A stretch of 64,000 nt of DNA from the NCBI GenBank assembly GCA_031763025.1, contig JASSKH010000024.1:5857387-5921386 (forward strand). Direction: 5' to 3'. Positions 42,977 through 56,681 of the stretch are shown in pieces. Numbering within the stretch: position 1 is the stretch's first letter; every line of letters starts with the position of its first letter. Under the pieces are notes generated by a model that did no database searches, had not been told where the DNA came from, and saw nothing but the letters and a program-made list of their open reading frames with translations. Source of the DNA: Macrocystis pyrifera. Lineage: Eukaryota; Sar; Phaeophyceae; Laminariales; Laminariaceae. The translations under genes and the position numbers were made by a program.

Positions 42977-44270
42977 AGAAACATTTCCTTCATCATGACA
43001 TTCACCAGTAGGAAAAAAATCAGGAACACTTAGATTTTCTTTTGGTTGAAATTAACTCAGGAGAATCAGCGAAAATAAAAGTAAAAACAGGAAAAAACAA
43101 CCAGGAAAACCAGGAGTTTTAGGACAAAGCACTCTTCGACCATAACGACCCCAGCTACTCGGTACAGTGCAGTGGATACAAATACTGTTGTTCCATGCGC
43201 GTCCCGACGTCCCGCACATGGCTACACTGTTGGGGCCCATTTTACCCCAAGGCTTCACAACATAGACGCAGTAATACAGCCACCTATAAATGAGGGTATG
43301 AGCTGCGCTCGGCCTAACGGCTCTCTCTATTAGCAAGCGATATCGAAGAGGCCAACACGAGGAAAGCAAAGCGCTAGCCTTGAGCAGTTGCCTACAATTC
43401 GAAATCTATTGGTGGTGGTTTTCGCACGCCACCAACAGTAGGAGTCGTGAACGTCAAGCAAGATGTACGTATTTTATAGTTATGGGCGAGTGTCTGATTT
43501 TCCTGCGTACTACCTACATGGCAGATTTCATCTCGCCTCCGAGGGACTGGGAGTTTGTGTCGTTCCTGCGGTCCAGACTAGTTCTTCAACAAGGAACCCT
43601 ACACGGTAGTTCAAGTGTCATGTGGGTAGGAGAGTTGCCTCATACGAGCTTAGCGCGTGACACGCTGTCAAATCCTGCCATAAGTAACAACTAATGTGCC
43701 GGACGTTGCTTGAACTGTGCATAGTCGTTTACGATGACACGGAAACTCCAGCATTATCTCAATGGCACAACATGACTGTGTTCGCAGAGCAGCGTGGATA
43801 CCTCACGCAGTACCCGCAAAGGACAACCCATAGCAAGCCCAACACCCGCGATTCGGTTGAATGGGTGAACCCGCAGGCAACTAAACGATTGTCCTCAGCT
43901 GCTCGGGTGATCTAAACGTATACCTACTTCGTTTCGGTCTGTTTCGATATACAAGGTATGTAACACAACCGTCGCCATTTCGTGCCACGTTATCTGGGCT
44001 TTATACTCGTACTGCTTCTACGTCTTCGCCTACCGTAGCGTAGGGTACGAAAGGGTAACATGCAACGGTATACGCGCAACCCGAAACATGTACAACGTGG
44101 CGAATAGCGCAATCGTACCGGGGCACCTCCACCGCCAATGATATCGATACCCAGCCTTTCACCAAAACGAACCCCAATACCCCGCGGCGGCTACCTAGGT
44201 TTATATGTACAACGGTCGGTAATCGCACGCAAGGGGGGGGCATGCATTGTAATCACCACACGGTACACAC

Positions 44271-44330
44271 CTCGTCGTGCACACGGGTAAGGGCTCGAGA
44301 CCAGTCCCCAGCAGAAATCCGGTCAAACTC
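44271..44330 (-). CDS. Alpha-module exon X, unit 2
   Basis: Encodes EFDRISAGDWSRALTRVHDE. The acceptor is GGAAAG rather than GGACAG. The frame is intact. Confidence 0.35.
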
Positions 44331-44733
44331 CTTTCCGTTCATGACTGTCGGAGGAAACCATTCGCTCGAGGCAGAACTGTGACGCTGTCGAACTACCATG
44401 GGCGGAGGGAGGGAAAACACGGAATGGTACGGCAAGGGGAGTGGTTCGGGAAGAGAAGGTATCGTCCGTGGCCCAGGGCTACTGCTGGACAGAGATAACG
44501 CGACAAGCTACACCTGTTGACGGAAAGAAAAGGTCATGACATACCTACTGAATTGTATGAATATGTCACATGTGGAACGGCAACATTGCTGTCGAAAATA
44601 GTGTCACATACAACAAATCCATTCATACGCTGCTAAAACACAAACCAAGCAGGGCGCCGAATATACATTATAGCACAGTGTGACGACTCGGGTGAACCCA
44701 AGATGATACAAGGCTACTATCTGTAGCTCTCAC

Positions 44734-44861
44734 CGATGGCGGCCATTGTCTCTGGTGTGAAGGGGATGACGATGGCACCGCCAGACACAGAAGCACCGGC
44801 GATGTCGGCCCTTCCGAGGAAGTACAGGCTCCCACCGAAAACACCGTCTCCACCATGTTCC
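44734..44861 (-). CDS. Alpha-module exon D, unit 2
   Basis: A 128-nt exon, frame intact, with Ser in place of Gly before LYFLGRAD. Donor GTGAGA and acceptor CCTCCAG are kept. Confidence 0.45.
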
Positions 44862-45266
44862 CTGGAGGCAAGGCTAAACACATACCAGGGGTATCATACA
44901 ACGAATGATCGAGGTGAGGGACATTCCAGCTTGCGGGGGTTGTAAAATATGGTCGGCCTTCTCCTTGAAGCTCGCTTCACATGTTCGCCGGACCTCTCGG
45001 GTCCGTGGTCGCAACAAGGCTGAACAACTAAGCATTAACGAAACGTAGCCAGGCACACAGCCAAACAAACGTCAGCACCCGCACCTCATGTACTCCATAT
45101 GCCCGAGTATACAAAACATCGAAAACTAATCCAACGTCCAGTTGAATGGCGGAAGCAAGCAGCATTAAAACCGTTGAGCAGTTTTCTTCATAATGTGCTT
45201 GTATCGGGGATGGTCACGCACCGGATCAAACGGTATTCTACAGGATGTAGCAGCCGTTTGTCGCAC

Positions 45267-45333
45267 TCGACCAAATCGACGCCGAACGGCACCATGGCAG
45301 CACCGACGCCCTCAAAGTCCCAGATGGGGCCGC
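45267..45333 (-). CDS. Beta-module exon E, unit 2 (chimeric downstream side)
   Basis: Same structure and same alpha/beta junction (about 45,260-45,265) as exon E at 34,618, with the weakened GTGCGA donor. Confidence 0.4.
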
Positions 45334-46373
45334 CTGCAACGGAGCAGCGCATAATTAGCAGAAAACGCATGTAAACAATTGAGCGTAGCGAGTACAGCGT
45401 CAGCCAGAAGCGAAACATACACGAATCGAAGATATGTCAAATGTGCAAAGAAAGGTACGCATAGACGAGGAGGGTCGTTATACATAAGGACGAGGTTTAG
45501 TTAGTGGAGAACACCATGTATGCTGGTTCAAAAATCCTTGAGTGTTGAGGGGTAGAATGGCCCCACAGGCAAGCACAAACCAAAATTATGAGATTGTCCG
45601 AGAATCTTGCCTCTGTCTGGGTGCGCAGTGCGTGATTAGAGGGTCTCGCGATTGATGACCTGACAACTCAGGTTCAAGAACGGCACACAGCTAACCAAAC
45701 GAGACGCTCCCTGTAAGTTGCCGAGAAAGACGAGCTACTCGCCGCCACATGGTCTTGCAAGGGACAGAGACAGCGTATGGACGAAAGAATGATCGCCACA
45801 CACAGCGGTATGCCAAAATTAATATTGGGCTCAGCATATCCACAGTTAATTACGTTCGGCCCTAGACAATCAAACCAATGAAACAACAACAAACGAAATT
45901 CGGTCACGTTCTGCCCTGAAAACCACCAGAATATTTCGATTGTAGACCAAACGCGACCTTCAAACTGCAGGTGGAGTACACGGCATGATATTGTGTTTGC
46001 TATTCAAGACGGAACGTGGGGAATGTTGCCCTGTTTACAAACTCTCAAAGCTCGCTTGTTTGCCTATCTATAGTGCAATCATCGTGCGGAAGAACGAGAG
46101 TACGTCAAAGCAAACAGAGCTAGCTCACTGCGCTAGCGTAAGGCACATTTCTAGCAATAAATTGTTACGGAAAACGGACAGCAACACCGTGTACCATCAG
46201 AAGTAGTGTTCAACTAGGGCTCCTGCGAAACAAAGCAGGTACAGTACAACCGTTCGTTGCAATCCGTGAACGCCACGAGGTCTGTGGCTCGTACCAGGAG
46301 CGGTCGGCACAACGCGCAATTGCGAAGCCGTAACCACAACAACTTAGAGACGATAACAGCAGTAACAACTCAT

Positions 46374-46539
46374 TTGGTTCGCCATAATATTGCAACTCCT
46401 ACAAACACGGCAGTCGACAGAATGGCACGCACAAGCTGAACAAAGGGGAACGACGCCGCGCTCTCGAACAGCTTTAACGCTCGCTTGGTGAGCAACGTCA
46501 ACTCTTCGACGACCACAGCGGTCGATCTATTGAAGCTAC
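46374..46539 (-). pseudogene. Beta-module exon G, unit 2, donor lost
   Basis: The 54-codon frame is intact and starts SFNRSTAVVVEELTLLTKRA, but the donor reads ATGAGT instead of GTAAGT. Confidence 0.45.
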
Positions 46540-46808
46540 CTACAGGAAGGTTTGACGCCAAGCAAATGCGACCGCCGTCTCTGTCGGTTCGGCAATGCAC
46601 CCGGGCCTTTTTCACGTCCCCTCTGCCTCACGCATCACGTCATCTAACCACAAAGGCGCAAAAAATATACCCTTCACGGAGCTCGGCTAGCCCATCAGTT
46701 CAGTATCACCCTCTAGTTGCCGTGCAGCGGCATTTGTGCGTCAAACCGTACGAGCCAGAAACAACGCTCCAATGCACGAAGCAGCTACCTACTGTCTGTA
46801 GCTCTCAC

Positions 46809-46936
46809 CGATGGCGGTCCTCGTCTCTGGCGTGAAAGCGGCACCGATCGTACATCCAGACACAGAAGCACCCGCGACATCGGCCCTTCCGAGAGGGTAC
46901 AGGCCCCCACCGAAAACACAGTCTCCCCCACGTTCC
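46809..46936 (-). CDS. Beta-module exon D', unit 2
   Basis: A 128-nt exon encoding GGGLYPLGRADVAGASVSGC with a GTGAGA donor. Phase-compatible with the following exon G. Confidence 0.45.
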
Positions 46937-49884
46937 CTGGAGGCGAGGACAAACACATACAATACAAACAAACAAATCAGCAAGCAACAGTAATCTAACG
47001 TCCAAGGGAATAGAACCAATGAGCAGCAGCCGTTTGTCGGAGCCATCGGCATCTACGATGTTTGTACATGTACCCCAGGCTAGGCTCCGACATCGACAAC
47101 ATGTCTCGGATTGGTGAACGTACGCCGTGTTCATCACGACCGTGTAATAACAGTGGCTCAAAACGCGGCAACATCCACAGAAGAAAACACCATGAATTTT
47201 ACCAATCGCGCACACCAACATCGTTGTCAACGGGATACATGCCCAGTTACGCCTAGAACGGCGCGATACTGTTTCACGAAGAGACACGGCACGAGCACGG
47301 CATCACATTAATAGTGGTTTTCGTTACGACACCAGACACAGGAACGACACTGCGTTGCATGCAGGTACGCATGACAAGCAGGCAGGCACGGCCAGGAAGT
47401 CCAAAGAGCAGAAAATCTCGTTCTTATACTTAGTCAGACAAAGCGCGGACGGGGTAGCGCAGTACGCGCAACTTTCCAAACTGATCAACCTCGGCCAATC
47501 ACCACTTGCGCATGTGACTGTCAAGGCAGACGAACAGCCCACCAGGCTGCATACCCTTTGAGTGGTACATACTTGAGTTTGCGCGCCTCTGCACCACGCA
47601 ACTTAACTCATTCCAACTCAAACCTTCTTGCCCCAGGCGTTTCGTTTTACTCCACGGTGAATAATATGGCGGCCGTTTTACTATAGTGGGGAATGATGGC
47701 GTTTACTATAGTGGGGAATGATGGCAGCGATATAGAACGACTCCATCGCCTGTAAATACCTTATACACCAAAGTGGTCATTACGGTACATTACGAGTTTT
47801 ATCTGGAACGGGGATTAAGGCTCGCCTCATACGACAACGTCAATATGCTGCTACTCGTACGGCACGGTTTTTCACAGATGGGGGTCCTTAGCTGAACCAA
47901 TGCATCTGAGGAGCAACCCAATATCGTCAGATCCGATTCGTATTTTACTGTAACTGTTTCGTCAGATACCGTGTCCATGAGATTGTTGGACCTGGCGTAC
48001 CACGTGTCTTCTATTAATCGTGCCTATCGAACCCGGGTGCTTGCGTGAGGTAGTGCAGATGCGATACGTGCCACCCGTACGTGTACTCGGTACCACACAT
48101 GACATACGTAGCCATACACGCGGGGCTCAAAACGCTCGTGACTAGCAGAATCGGTGACTACAAATAGTAACTAACGCACACGCCCAGCCAAACAGTTGAT
48201 TTGGGTCGGCATATCCTTAGCAAGACTTGTATTATTCAGATAGGATTCACCCGAAACCTATTCATGCCTGTACCCTAGGGGTGGGGGCGTCTTCAAAGGT
48301 TACCACCAAACACACCGAAAATAGCGTTGTGGCCGGAGGAAGGTCCGAGTTTAGATCGAGAGGGTAGATGCCTGTTCAGAGCTAATAGCCTGGCGGCGCG
48401 CTCAGGACAGTGGTGAAATAGGTGTGCGGGTCTGAGGGCAACGCAGAATGAACAAACGTATCCAACGTGGCCTACGCAAGAAATACTTCACACTATAAAA
48501 TGATAACATGATCTGCATCCCTCGGCGATCCAGAGCGCTCGCGATGGTGCTGTGCTGCCGGCGACGGCGAGGGTCCGGACGAAAAAAAGGGAACCGCTCG
48601 GCAACCACAGCAGCTGCTGCAGTTACGTCGCTATCCATAACCGAGTTGGTGTTTAGTATCAGGCCTGTCAGGTGCAACGGCTTGCTGCACATGTGTCGAG
48701 TTTCGTGACAAGGTGGCGTTGTTCGCTAGATCTGTTGAGATGTCAATGGCGTATTTTACCTGGTGAATCTTTCTCCCACGATGCCCGGTAACCTTTCGAA
48801 GAACGGCGCGGTAGGATGGATTGCTGCTGCCGTCAAACCAGGTAGCGCGCTAATACATTTACACGGTGCATCCTACGCTTCATCCTGGGAACATACGCAC
48901 ACACCCTTGCTAAATTAACTTAGGACCCGCAAATCCGCCATCGTAGGCCAATCCTCGCCAGCTAGCGCACGCAACGCAAACAAAATCGTCCTTCCCCCAT
49001 GACAAAGGATGCTTCGTCATTACCAACAAAACAAGTTCACGCATCCGTTTTGACTTACTGCAGTTGAACACGTAGTTTAGGCTTACTGCTGTACATGTTC
49101 AGCGCGGACACCGAAGAACGTCCAGTGTTCATTTTCCACAACGCTTGTTGCCACTGCCGCACGCAATCCAATCGAATTCTGCCGACATATACGGTACCGA
49201 TGATGTCGCTTCAACTTTGGCAGCAAAATACTGTCGATACCTCTCGAGAAATGGGTGTCAAATAGTTCCTCGGTAATCGTGCCTTACCCGTGCATGTCTC
49301 CCGCAGGGGAAGGTAGCCCAGGAAGGTGTTGGCGTGGACGCCCCGAGTTCACCGTCAGCACCTTGGGGGAGGTCATTACGGGCAAGTCCGGTGCCCTCAT
49401 GGGCAAGGCGAGGACTGCTGCGCCGTGTGTGCCCTGCATCGCGGCGGTGGTGAAGGAAGACAGGTTTCGTCCGTGATCAATGTGCACACCCAGCCAGGAC
49501 TACTCGGCAGCAACAGCAACAGCAGCTGCAAGAAGGAGAGGGGGGTGAACATGAAAACGGCCGCACTGCTGCAATGGGCTCTCAGCCGCATACAGCAACA
49601 ACGCTTCCAAGTACACAATTATTTGCGCCAACTACCGCATCTATGGCAGCCATCGTAACGTCGTTAGGCTTGCCAACTCGACTAGATGACTATTAACAGT
49701 CAAACTGGTTAGTTTGTGTTGCCACGTCGAATGTATGGAAGAAAATGAGACGAGAATGGTGGTTTCAGAGGGTCAGGAATGCTGGAGGGGGAACTCGTCC
49801 GAATAAGGGCCATTCAGTTAAAAAAAAAACATTTTTCCTGACTTTCTTCTTCCAGAAAAGAAAAGACGGAAAAGAGGGAAACAC

Positions 49885-49995
49885 TATTACGGGGGTCCAT
49901 AGTTAACGGGACCAAATTTTGTTAGTAAAAAAATAGGCAAACATATAGGTTTTTATGTACACCATAGGTCCTGTTAACTATGGATCCCCGTAATA
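49885..49995. mobile_element. MITE in unit 3
   Basis: The element is 49,887-49,993 with perfect TTACGGGG/CCCCGTAA ends and a TA-TA flank. It matches the unit 2 copy in position and almost throughout in sequence. Confidence 0.9.
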
Positions 49996-51282
49996 AGAAA
50001 CATTTCCTTCATCATGACATTCACCAGAGGGAAAAAAAAAATCAGGAACACTTAGATTTTCTCTTTGTGGAAATTAAATCAGGAGAATCAGCGAAAATAA
50101 AAGTAAAAACAGGAAAAAACAACCAGGAAAACCAGGAGTTTTAGGACAAAGCACTCTTCGACCATAACGACCCCAACTACTCGGTACAGTGCAGTGGATA
50201 CGAATAATGTTGTTCCATGCGCGTCCCGTCGTCCCGCACATGGCTACACTGTTGGGGCCCATTTTACGCCAAAGCTTCACAACATAGACGCAGTAAAACA
50301 GCCACCTATAAATGAGGGTGCGCTCGGCGTAAAGGCTCTCTCTATTAGCAAGCGATATCGAAGAGGCCAACACGAGGAAAGCAAAGCGCTAGCCTTGAGC
50401 AGCTGCCTACAATTCGAAATCTATTGGTGGTGGTTTTCACACGCCATCAACAGTAGGAGTCGTGAACGTCAAGCAAGATGTACGTATTTTATACTTATGG
50501 GCGAGTGTCTGATTTTCCTGCGTACTACCTACATGGCAGATTTCATCTCGCCTTCGAGGGACTGAGAGTTTTTGTCGTTCGTGCGGTCCAGACTGATTCT
50601 TCGACAAGGAACCGTACACAGTAGTTCAAGTGTCATGTGGGTAGGAGAATTGCCTCATACGAGCTTAGCGCGTGACACGCTGTCAAATCCTGCCATAAGC
50701 AACAACTAATGTGCCGGACGCTGCTTTGGCTGTGCATGGTCGTTTACGATCATACGGAAACTCCAGCATTATCTCAATGGCACAACGTGACTGTGTTCGC
50801 AGAGCAGCACGGATACCTCACGCAGTACCCGCAAAGGACAACCCATAGCAAACCTAACACCCGCCATTCGGTTGAATGGGTGAACCCACAGCCAACCAAA
50901 CGATTGTCCTCAGCTGCGCGGGTGATCTAAACGTATACCTACTTCGTTTCGGCTTGTTTCGATATACAAGGTATGTAACACAACCGTCGCCATTTCGTGC
51001 CACGTTATCTGGGCTCTATACTCGTACTGCTTCTACGTCTTCGCCTACGGTAGCGTAGGGTACGAGGGTAACATGCAACGGTATACGCGCAACCCGAAAC
51101 ATGTACAGCATGGCGAATAGCCCGATCGTACCGGGGCACCTCCACCGCGACTGATTTCGATACCCAGCCTTTCACTAAAACAAAACCCAATACCCCGCGG
51201 CGGCTACCCAGATTTATATGTACAACGTTCGGCAATCGCACGCAAGGGGGGGCATGCATTGTAATCACCACACGGTACACAC

Positions 51283-51341
51283 CTCATCGTGCACGCGGAT
51301 AAGGGCTCGAGACCCGTCCCAGCAGAAACCCGGCTAAACTC
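51283..51341 (-). pseudogene. Alpha-module exon X, unit 3, frameshifted
   Basis: Only 59 nt: one C is missing from the GTCCCCAGC run, so the frame changes after VSAG. The donor GTGTGT is kept. Confidence 0.5.
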
Positions 51342-51744
51342 CTGTCCAATCATGACTGTCGGAGGAAACCATTCGCTCGAGGCAGAACTGTGGCGCTGTC
51401 GAACTACCATGGGCGAAGGGAGGGAAAACACGGAATGGTACGGCAAGGGGAGTGGTTCGGGAAGAGAAGGTATCCTCCGTGGCCCAGGGGTACTGCTGGA
51501 CAGAGATAACGTGACAAGCTACACCTGTTGACGGAAAGACAAGGTCATGACATACCTACTGAATTGTATGAATATGTCACATGTGGAACGGCAGCATTGC
51601 TGTCGAAAATAGTGTCATATACAACAAATCCATTCATACGCTGCTAAAACACAAAATAAACAGGGCGTCAAATATACATTATAGCACAGTGTGACGACTC
51701 GGGTGAACCCAAGATCATACAAGGCTACTATCTGTAGCTCTCAC

Positions 51745-51872
51745 CGATGGCAGCCATTGTCTCTGGTGTGAAGGGGATGACGATGACACCGCCAGACACA
51801 GAAGCACCGGCGATGTCGGCCCTTCCGAGGAAGTACAGGCCCCCACCGAAAACACCGTCTCCTCCACGTTCC
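51745..51872 (-). CDS. Alpha-module exon D, unit 3
   Basis: A 128-nt exon, frame intact: GGGLYFLGRADIAGASVSGG with VIVIPF after it. Confidence 0.45.
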
Positions 51873-52867
51873 CTGGAGGCAAGGGTAAACACATACCAGG
51901 GGCATCATACAACAAGTAATCGAAGTGAGACGCCTTCCAGCCTGAGGGGGTTGTGGAGCATGGTCGGCCTTCTCCTTAAAGCTTGCTTCACATGTTCGCC
52001 GGACCTCTCGAGTCCGTCGTCGCAACAAGGCTGAATAACTAAGCATTAACAAAACGTAGCCAGGCACATAGCCAAATAAACGTCAGCACCCGCACCTCAT
52101 GTACTCCATATGCCCCGAGTAAAAAAAAACATCAAACGCTAGTCCAACGTCCAGTTGAACGGCAGAAGCAAGCAGCATTAAAACCGTTGAGCAGTTTTCT
52201 TCATGATTTGCTTGTATCGGGGATGGTCACGCACCGGAACAAACGGTATTCTACAGGATGTAGCAGCCGTTCGTCGCAGGCATCGGCATTTGCGATGTTT
52301 GCACATGGACCCCAACGCTAAGTCCCTACCATCGACAGCAAGTCTCGGATTTGTGGATCTATGCCATGTTCATGACAACTGTGTGGTATCAGTTGGTGAG
52401 AAGGCGGCAACTCCCACTGAAGATTATTCCGCGGTTAGTTACTGGCTGGCTGAAGTGTAACACCCCAAATTGGTCCGCCACGAATGCCGATCGCAATGCC
52501 TACTCGAGTGTCACATCTTTGGTGTGGTACTGACCGTAAAGAACAGCGGAAGAGGGTGACATAGCCCGTTTTCTGTTCAAAGGGCCTAGTGCGGGCGCTA
52601 TCGGTCGAATTGCGTCCCGGCCAACCACAGGCAATCAAAAAGGTCTCAAAATAGTCAGGAGTTTCCCTGGGAACAACCCAGTTTGGTAACGTTTTTTTGT
52701 TCTGAACGAACCTGTTTCAGGTACCCCAAGGCATGTCTGTAAAACATTTCACGCCAATGTTCGAAGAGCTGCAAGCTTCATCAGAGTACTTGTCACGGCC
52801 TTCGGGACTCAGTCAATGATGCACCAGTCCAAGCCCTTTTCGAGGATCCAGCCCTCAGGGTACCTGG

Positions 52868-53271
52868 GGGACTGGATTGACTGAGTCCCACCAGTCCCCC
52901 GGGTACCTGGTGGCTGAAATGACTTGAGTCCCACCAGTCCCCAGGCTGCTTGGGGGCTGAAAGGACTGAGTCCTGCCAGTCCCAAGAGTACCTAGGGTCT
53001 GAAAGGACTGAGTCTCGCCAGTCCGTAGGATACCTAGCGGCTGAAAGGACTGAGTCCCGCCAGTCCCAAGGTTATCTGGGGTCTGACATGACTGAGTCCC
53101 GCCTGTCCCAAGGGTATACCTGTGGAGCTAGAAGGACTGAGTCTCGTCAGTCGACAGGATGTCTGTAGGGGCTGAAGGACTGAGTCCCGCCAGTCCTCAG
53201 GGTACCTGAAACGACTAAATCTTGTTGGTCCCCGGCAGACTGAAAGGCCTGAGTCCTGCCAGTCGACAGGG
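52868..53271. repeat. 42-bp minisatellite J with hairpin units, unit 3
   Basis: About nine to ten units with core GGACTGAGTCCCGCCAGTCC, in which GGACTG and CAGTCC can pair. Central units are exactly 42 bp, so one plus-strand frame reads ERTESRQSxGYLxS repeatedly from 52,950 to 53,168. Flanking units break that frame. Confidence 0.8.
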
Positions 53272-53299
53272 TAGGAGAAGAAGCTGAACGGACTGGTAC

Positions 53300-54210
53300 C
53301 CGGACGACTGGTACTCTAACGACCTCTGAAGAACTGACTGCGTAGGGACCCATATCGAGTCATTTATAGCTCCAAAAGTGGATCCTAAACTGAAACTAAG
53401 TAATCAAGAGGCAACGCCTTACTTTTTGTACTTTCACCGCACAAAGGTCCAAAATGCCCACGCCGGTTTTTGGATATAAACCATGAATCTCGTCGCGCGT
53501 GTTCCCTGAACCCCTGCCTACCGGGTAAATAATGTTTTCGTTATCTACTGAGACCCAAATATCGCAAAAATATAACATTACATACTTACTTACAGTAGAA
53601 TTTATCTGGCGAGACAAAAGAAACAAAAACAAAACACTGTGTAACGGGTCGACAGGGTTTCATAGAAGACCTGGGATAAATTTCAGGGCACATCTCCCAA
53701 AAACGCCATGGAGATTGATTGGATGTTTAATACTTTTTGGGCGGCATGCTTGAACCAGCTCGTATGGTTCGCGACAGCATTTCCGTTTTTCTACCCGATA
53801 TCTAGTCACTTCAAGAACGGCACGACCGTGCTTCCCAAACGATCACGGCACGAGCACGACATCACAATATTCGTGACGACTTTTCTTTTACGGCACCGAC
53901 ACAGGCACGACTCTGCGTTCCACACGGGTACGGAGGCATTCTACGATAGAGGTGCACCCTAATTTTTCTGAGGCTCCTTTGTACCCCCAACATATAATGC
54001 GGAATTCAACCGGACAAACATATGAGTGCGACCGATCCTACACGCATCTCGTACGTGTACGTACGCATCGTGCCCAACGATGAAAAGCACAATTACATAC
54101 TCGTCGATCGAGTTCTGAAACATGAGGCGGCCGGTAAACACGCCGTGGTCGCTCAGATCCTTTTTTTCACGAATGTGATACCTCCATAAGAGAAAGCGCC
54201 TCTACGCATG
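53300..54210. other. Unassigned block in alpha module
   Basis: It is present in unit 3 and again at 62,900-63,805. A plus-strand stretch at 53,815-53,950 (NGTTVLPKRSRHEHDITIFV frame) aligns with beta sequence at about 40,245-40,380, which supports a common origin of alpha and beta modules. No gene is recognised. Confidence 0.5.
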
Positions 54211-54992
54211 ACACTCAGGCAAGCACGGTTTGCAACTCCAAGGAGGGAAAATGGCTGTAGTATTTCGGGAGCAAAAGCGCCGACGCGGTAGCGCAGACTG
54301 AAAATGTTGTGCGCAGCTATGCCCAGGCAGAGATCGCTAAACACGTGTGTGCTACGCAAACCCCTGCACATTCATGAAGAAGGCAATGCCCGCAACGATA
54401 TGCCTGGCCGACCAGGGCTTTCCTAGAGCGGGGGGCCGTTTTGTAGAGTCAACGTTACAGGCTGAAATGGTTGTCTTGTTTGCTTGTTGAAAGGGAGTAC
54501 AGCTCAAGGGGGCGTGACGGTGCCTGCCTCGGCGTATCGCGCCAGAGGCAAACCCTTGTCATGACGGCAAGCATGGTGCGATCACAACAAAAGTCTTCCA
54601 CCAGCCAAGTTCACGGCTGATGACCCAGAAGTCCTCATACAACTAGACAAGGACGTCAATGCACGAAACGAAGACACTATGGGGAGAAAACGTGAATAAG
54701 CGGCAACATCCAGAAGCAGACAAGAAACGATTAACCCAACGCAGGGGTGGCAGCCAATGGCCTTGTCTACAGCAGGAACAGCCGCCGCACCAGCCTCACA
54801 AGGCTGAATCATTCCAGCAAAACCAAGAGAAGCAGAATCGTGGAACAACAACGACAACATCAGCAATGAGAACAGTACCGAAATGGTACCAAACAGGAAG
54901 CAGCGTGCCCTTGCGACCATGTGGTGCTCGAAATCAAGAGCCACAGTGACACACGTCCTGTGTAACAGAAACGACTCTGCAACGACACTCAC

Positions 54993-55059
54993 TCGACCAA
55001 ATCGACGCCGAACGGCACCATGGCAGCACCGACGCCCTCAAAGTCCCAGATGGCGCCGC
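54993..55059 (-). CDS. Beta-module exon E, unit 3
   Basis: A 67-nt exon with intact acceptor and GTGAGT donor; GGAIWDFEGV is kept. Confidence 0.45.
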
Positions 55060-56094
55060 CTGCAACGGAGCAGCGCATAATTAGCAGAAAACGCATGTAA
55101 ACAATTGAGCGTAGCGAGTACAGCGTCAGCCAGAAGCGAAACTTACACGGATGGAAGATACGTCAAATGTGCAAAGAAAGGTACGCACGGATGAAGGGGG
55201 TTGTTTTACATAAGGACGAGCTATAGTTAGTGGAGAACACCATGTATGCTGGTTCAAAAATCCCTGAGTGTTGAGGGGTAGAATGGCCCCACAGGCAAGT
55301 ACAAACCAAAATTATGAGATCGTCCGAGACTCTTGCCTCTGTCTGGGTGCGCAGTGCGTGCTTAGAGGGTCTCGCGATTGATGACCTGACAACTGAAGTT
55401 CAAGAACGGCACACAGCTAACCAAACGAGACGCTCCGGGTAAGTTGCCGAGAAAGACGAGCTACTCGCCTTGACATGGTCTTGCCAGGGACAGAGACAGC
55501 GTATGGACGAAAGAATAATCGCCACACACAGCGGTGTGCCAAAATTAATATTGGGCTCAACATGTCCACGGTTAATAGCGTTCGGTCCTAGACAATCAAA
55601 CCAATGTAACAACAACAAACGAAATTCCGGTCACGTTCTGCCCTGAGGACCGCCAGAATGCTGCGATTGTAGACCAAACGCGACCATCAAACTGCATGTG
55701 GAGTACACCGCATGATATTGTGTTCGCTGTTCAAGACGGAACGTAGGGAATATTGCCCTGCTTACAAAGTCTCAAAACTCGCTTGTTTGTCTATGTATAA
55801 TGCAATCATCGTGCGGAAGAACGAGAGTACGTCAGAGCAAAGAGAGCTCACTGCGCTAGAGTAAGGCACATTTCTAGCAATATATTGTTACGGAAAGCTG
55901 ACAGCAACACCGTGTATCATCAGAAGTAGTGTTCGACTAGGGCTCTTGCGAAACAAAGCAGGTACAGTACAAGCGTTCGATGCAATCCGTGAACGCCACG
56001 AGGTCTGTGGCTCGTACCAGGAGCGGTCAGCACAACGCGCAGTCACGAAGACGTAACCACAATAACCTAGAGAAGAGAACAGTAGCAACTAACT

Positions 56095-56260
56095 TTGGTT
56101 CGCCATAATATTGCAACTCCTACAAACACGGAAGTCGACAGAATGGCGCGCACAAGCTGAACAAAGGGGAACGACGCCGCGCTCTCGAACAGCGTTAACG
56201 CTCGCTTGGTGAGCAACGTCAACTCTTCGACGGCCACAGCGGTCAATCTATTGAATTTTC
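56095..56260 (-). CDS. Beta-module exon G, unit 3, shifted donor
   Basis: The 54-codon frame is intact, but the only GT (GTTAGT) lies one base further on, so the spliced product would be out of phase with the 39,334 version unless the next exon compensates. Confidence 0.4.
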
Positions 56261-56553
56261 CTGCAGGAAGCTTTGACGCCAAGCAAATGCGACCGCGGTC
56301 TCTGTCGGTTCGGCAATGCAGCCTTTTTCACGCCCCCTCTGCCTCCCGCATCACGTCATCTAACGACAAACTCGTAAAAAATATACCCTTCACGGAGCTC
56401 GGCTAGCCCATCCGCTCAGTGTCACCCTCAATAAATAAGCGAGTCATGATTCCTCCTCTAGTTGCCGTGCAGCGGCATTTGTGCGTCAAACCGTACGAGT
56501 CAGAAACAACGCTCCAATGCCCGAAGCAGCTACCTACTATATGTAGCTCTCAC

Positions 56554-56681
56554 CGATGGCGGTCCTCGTCTCTGGCGTGAAAGCGGCACCGATCGTACAT
56601 CCAGACACAGAAGCACTCGCGACATCGGCCCTTCCGAGAGGGTACAGGCCCCCACCGAAAACACAGTCTCCCCCACGTTCC
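56554..56681 (-). CDS. Beta-module exon D', unit 3
   Basis: A 128-nt exon encoding GGGLYPLGRADVASASVSGC with donor GTGAGA. Confidence 0.45.

Larger units (their letters stand above)
40646..47635. repeat. Segmental array unit 2 (~7.0 kb)
   Basis: Order: A 41,384-41,620, B 42,266-42,469, MITE 42,868, C 43,380-43,694, X 44,271, D 44,734, E 45,267, F 45,674-45,907, G 46,374, D' 46,809, I' about 47,020. The alpha I-J-H-K block is missing and D is joined directly to E, as in the first half of unit 1. Confidence 0.92.
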
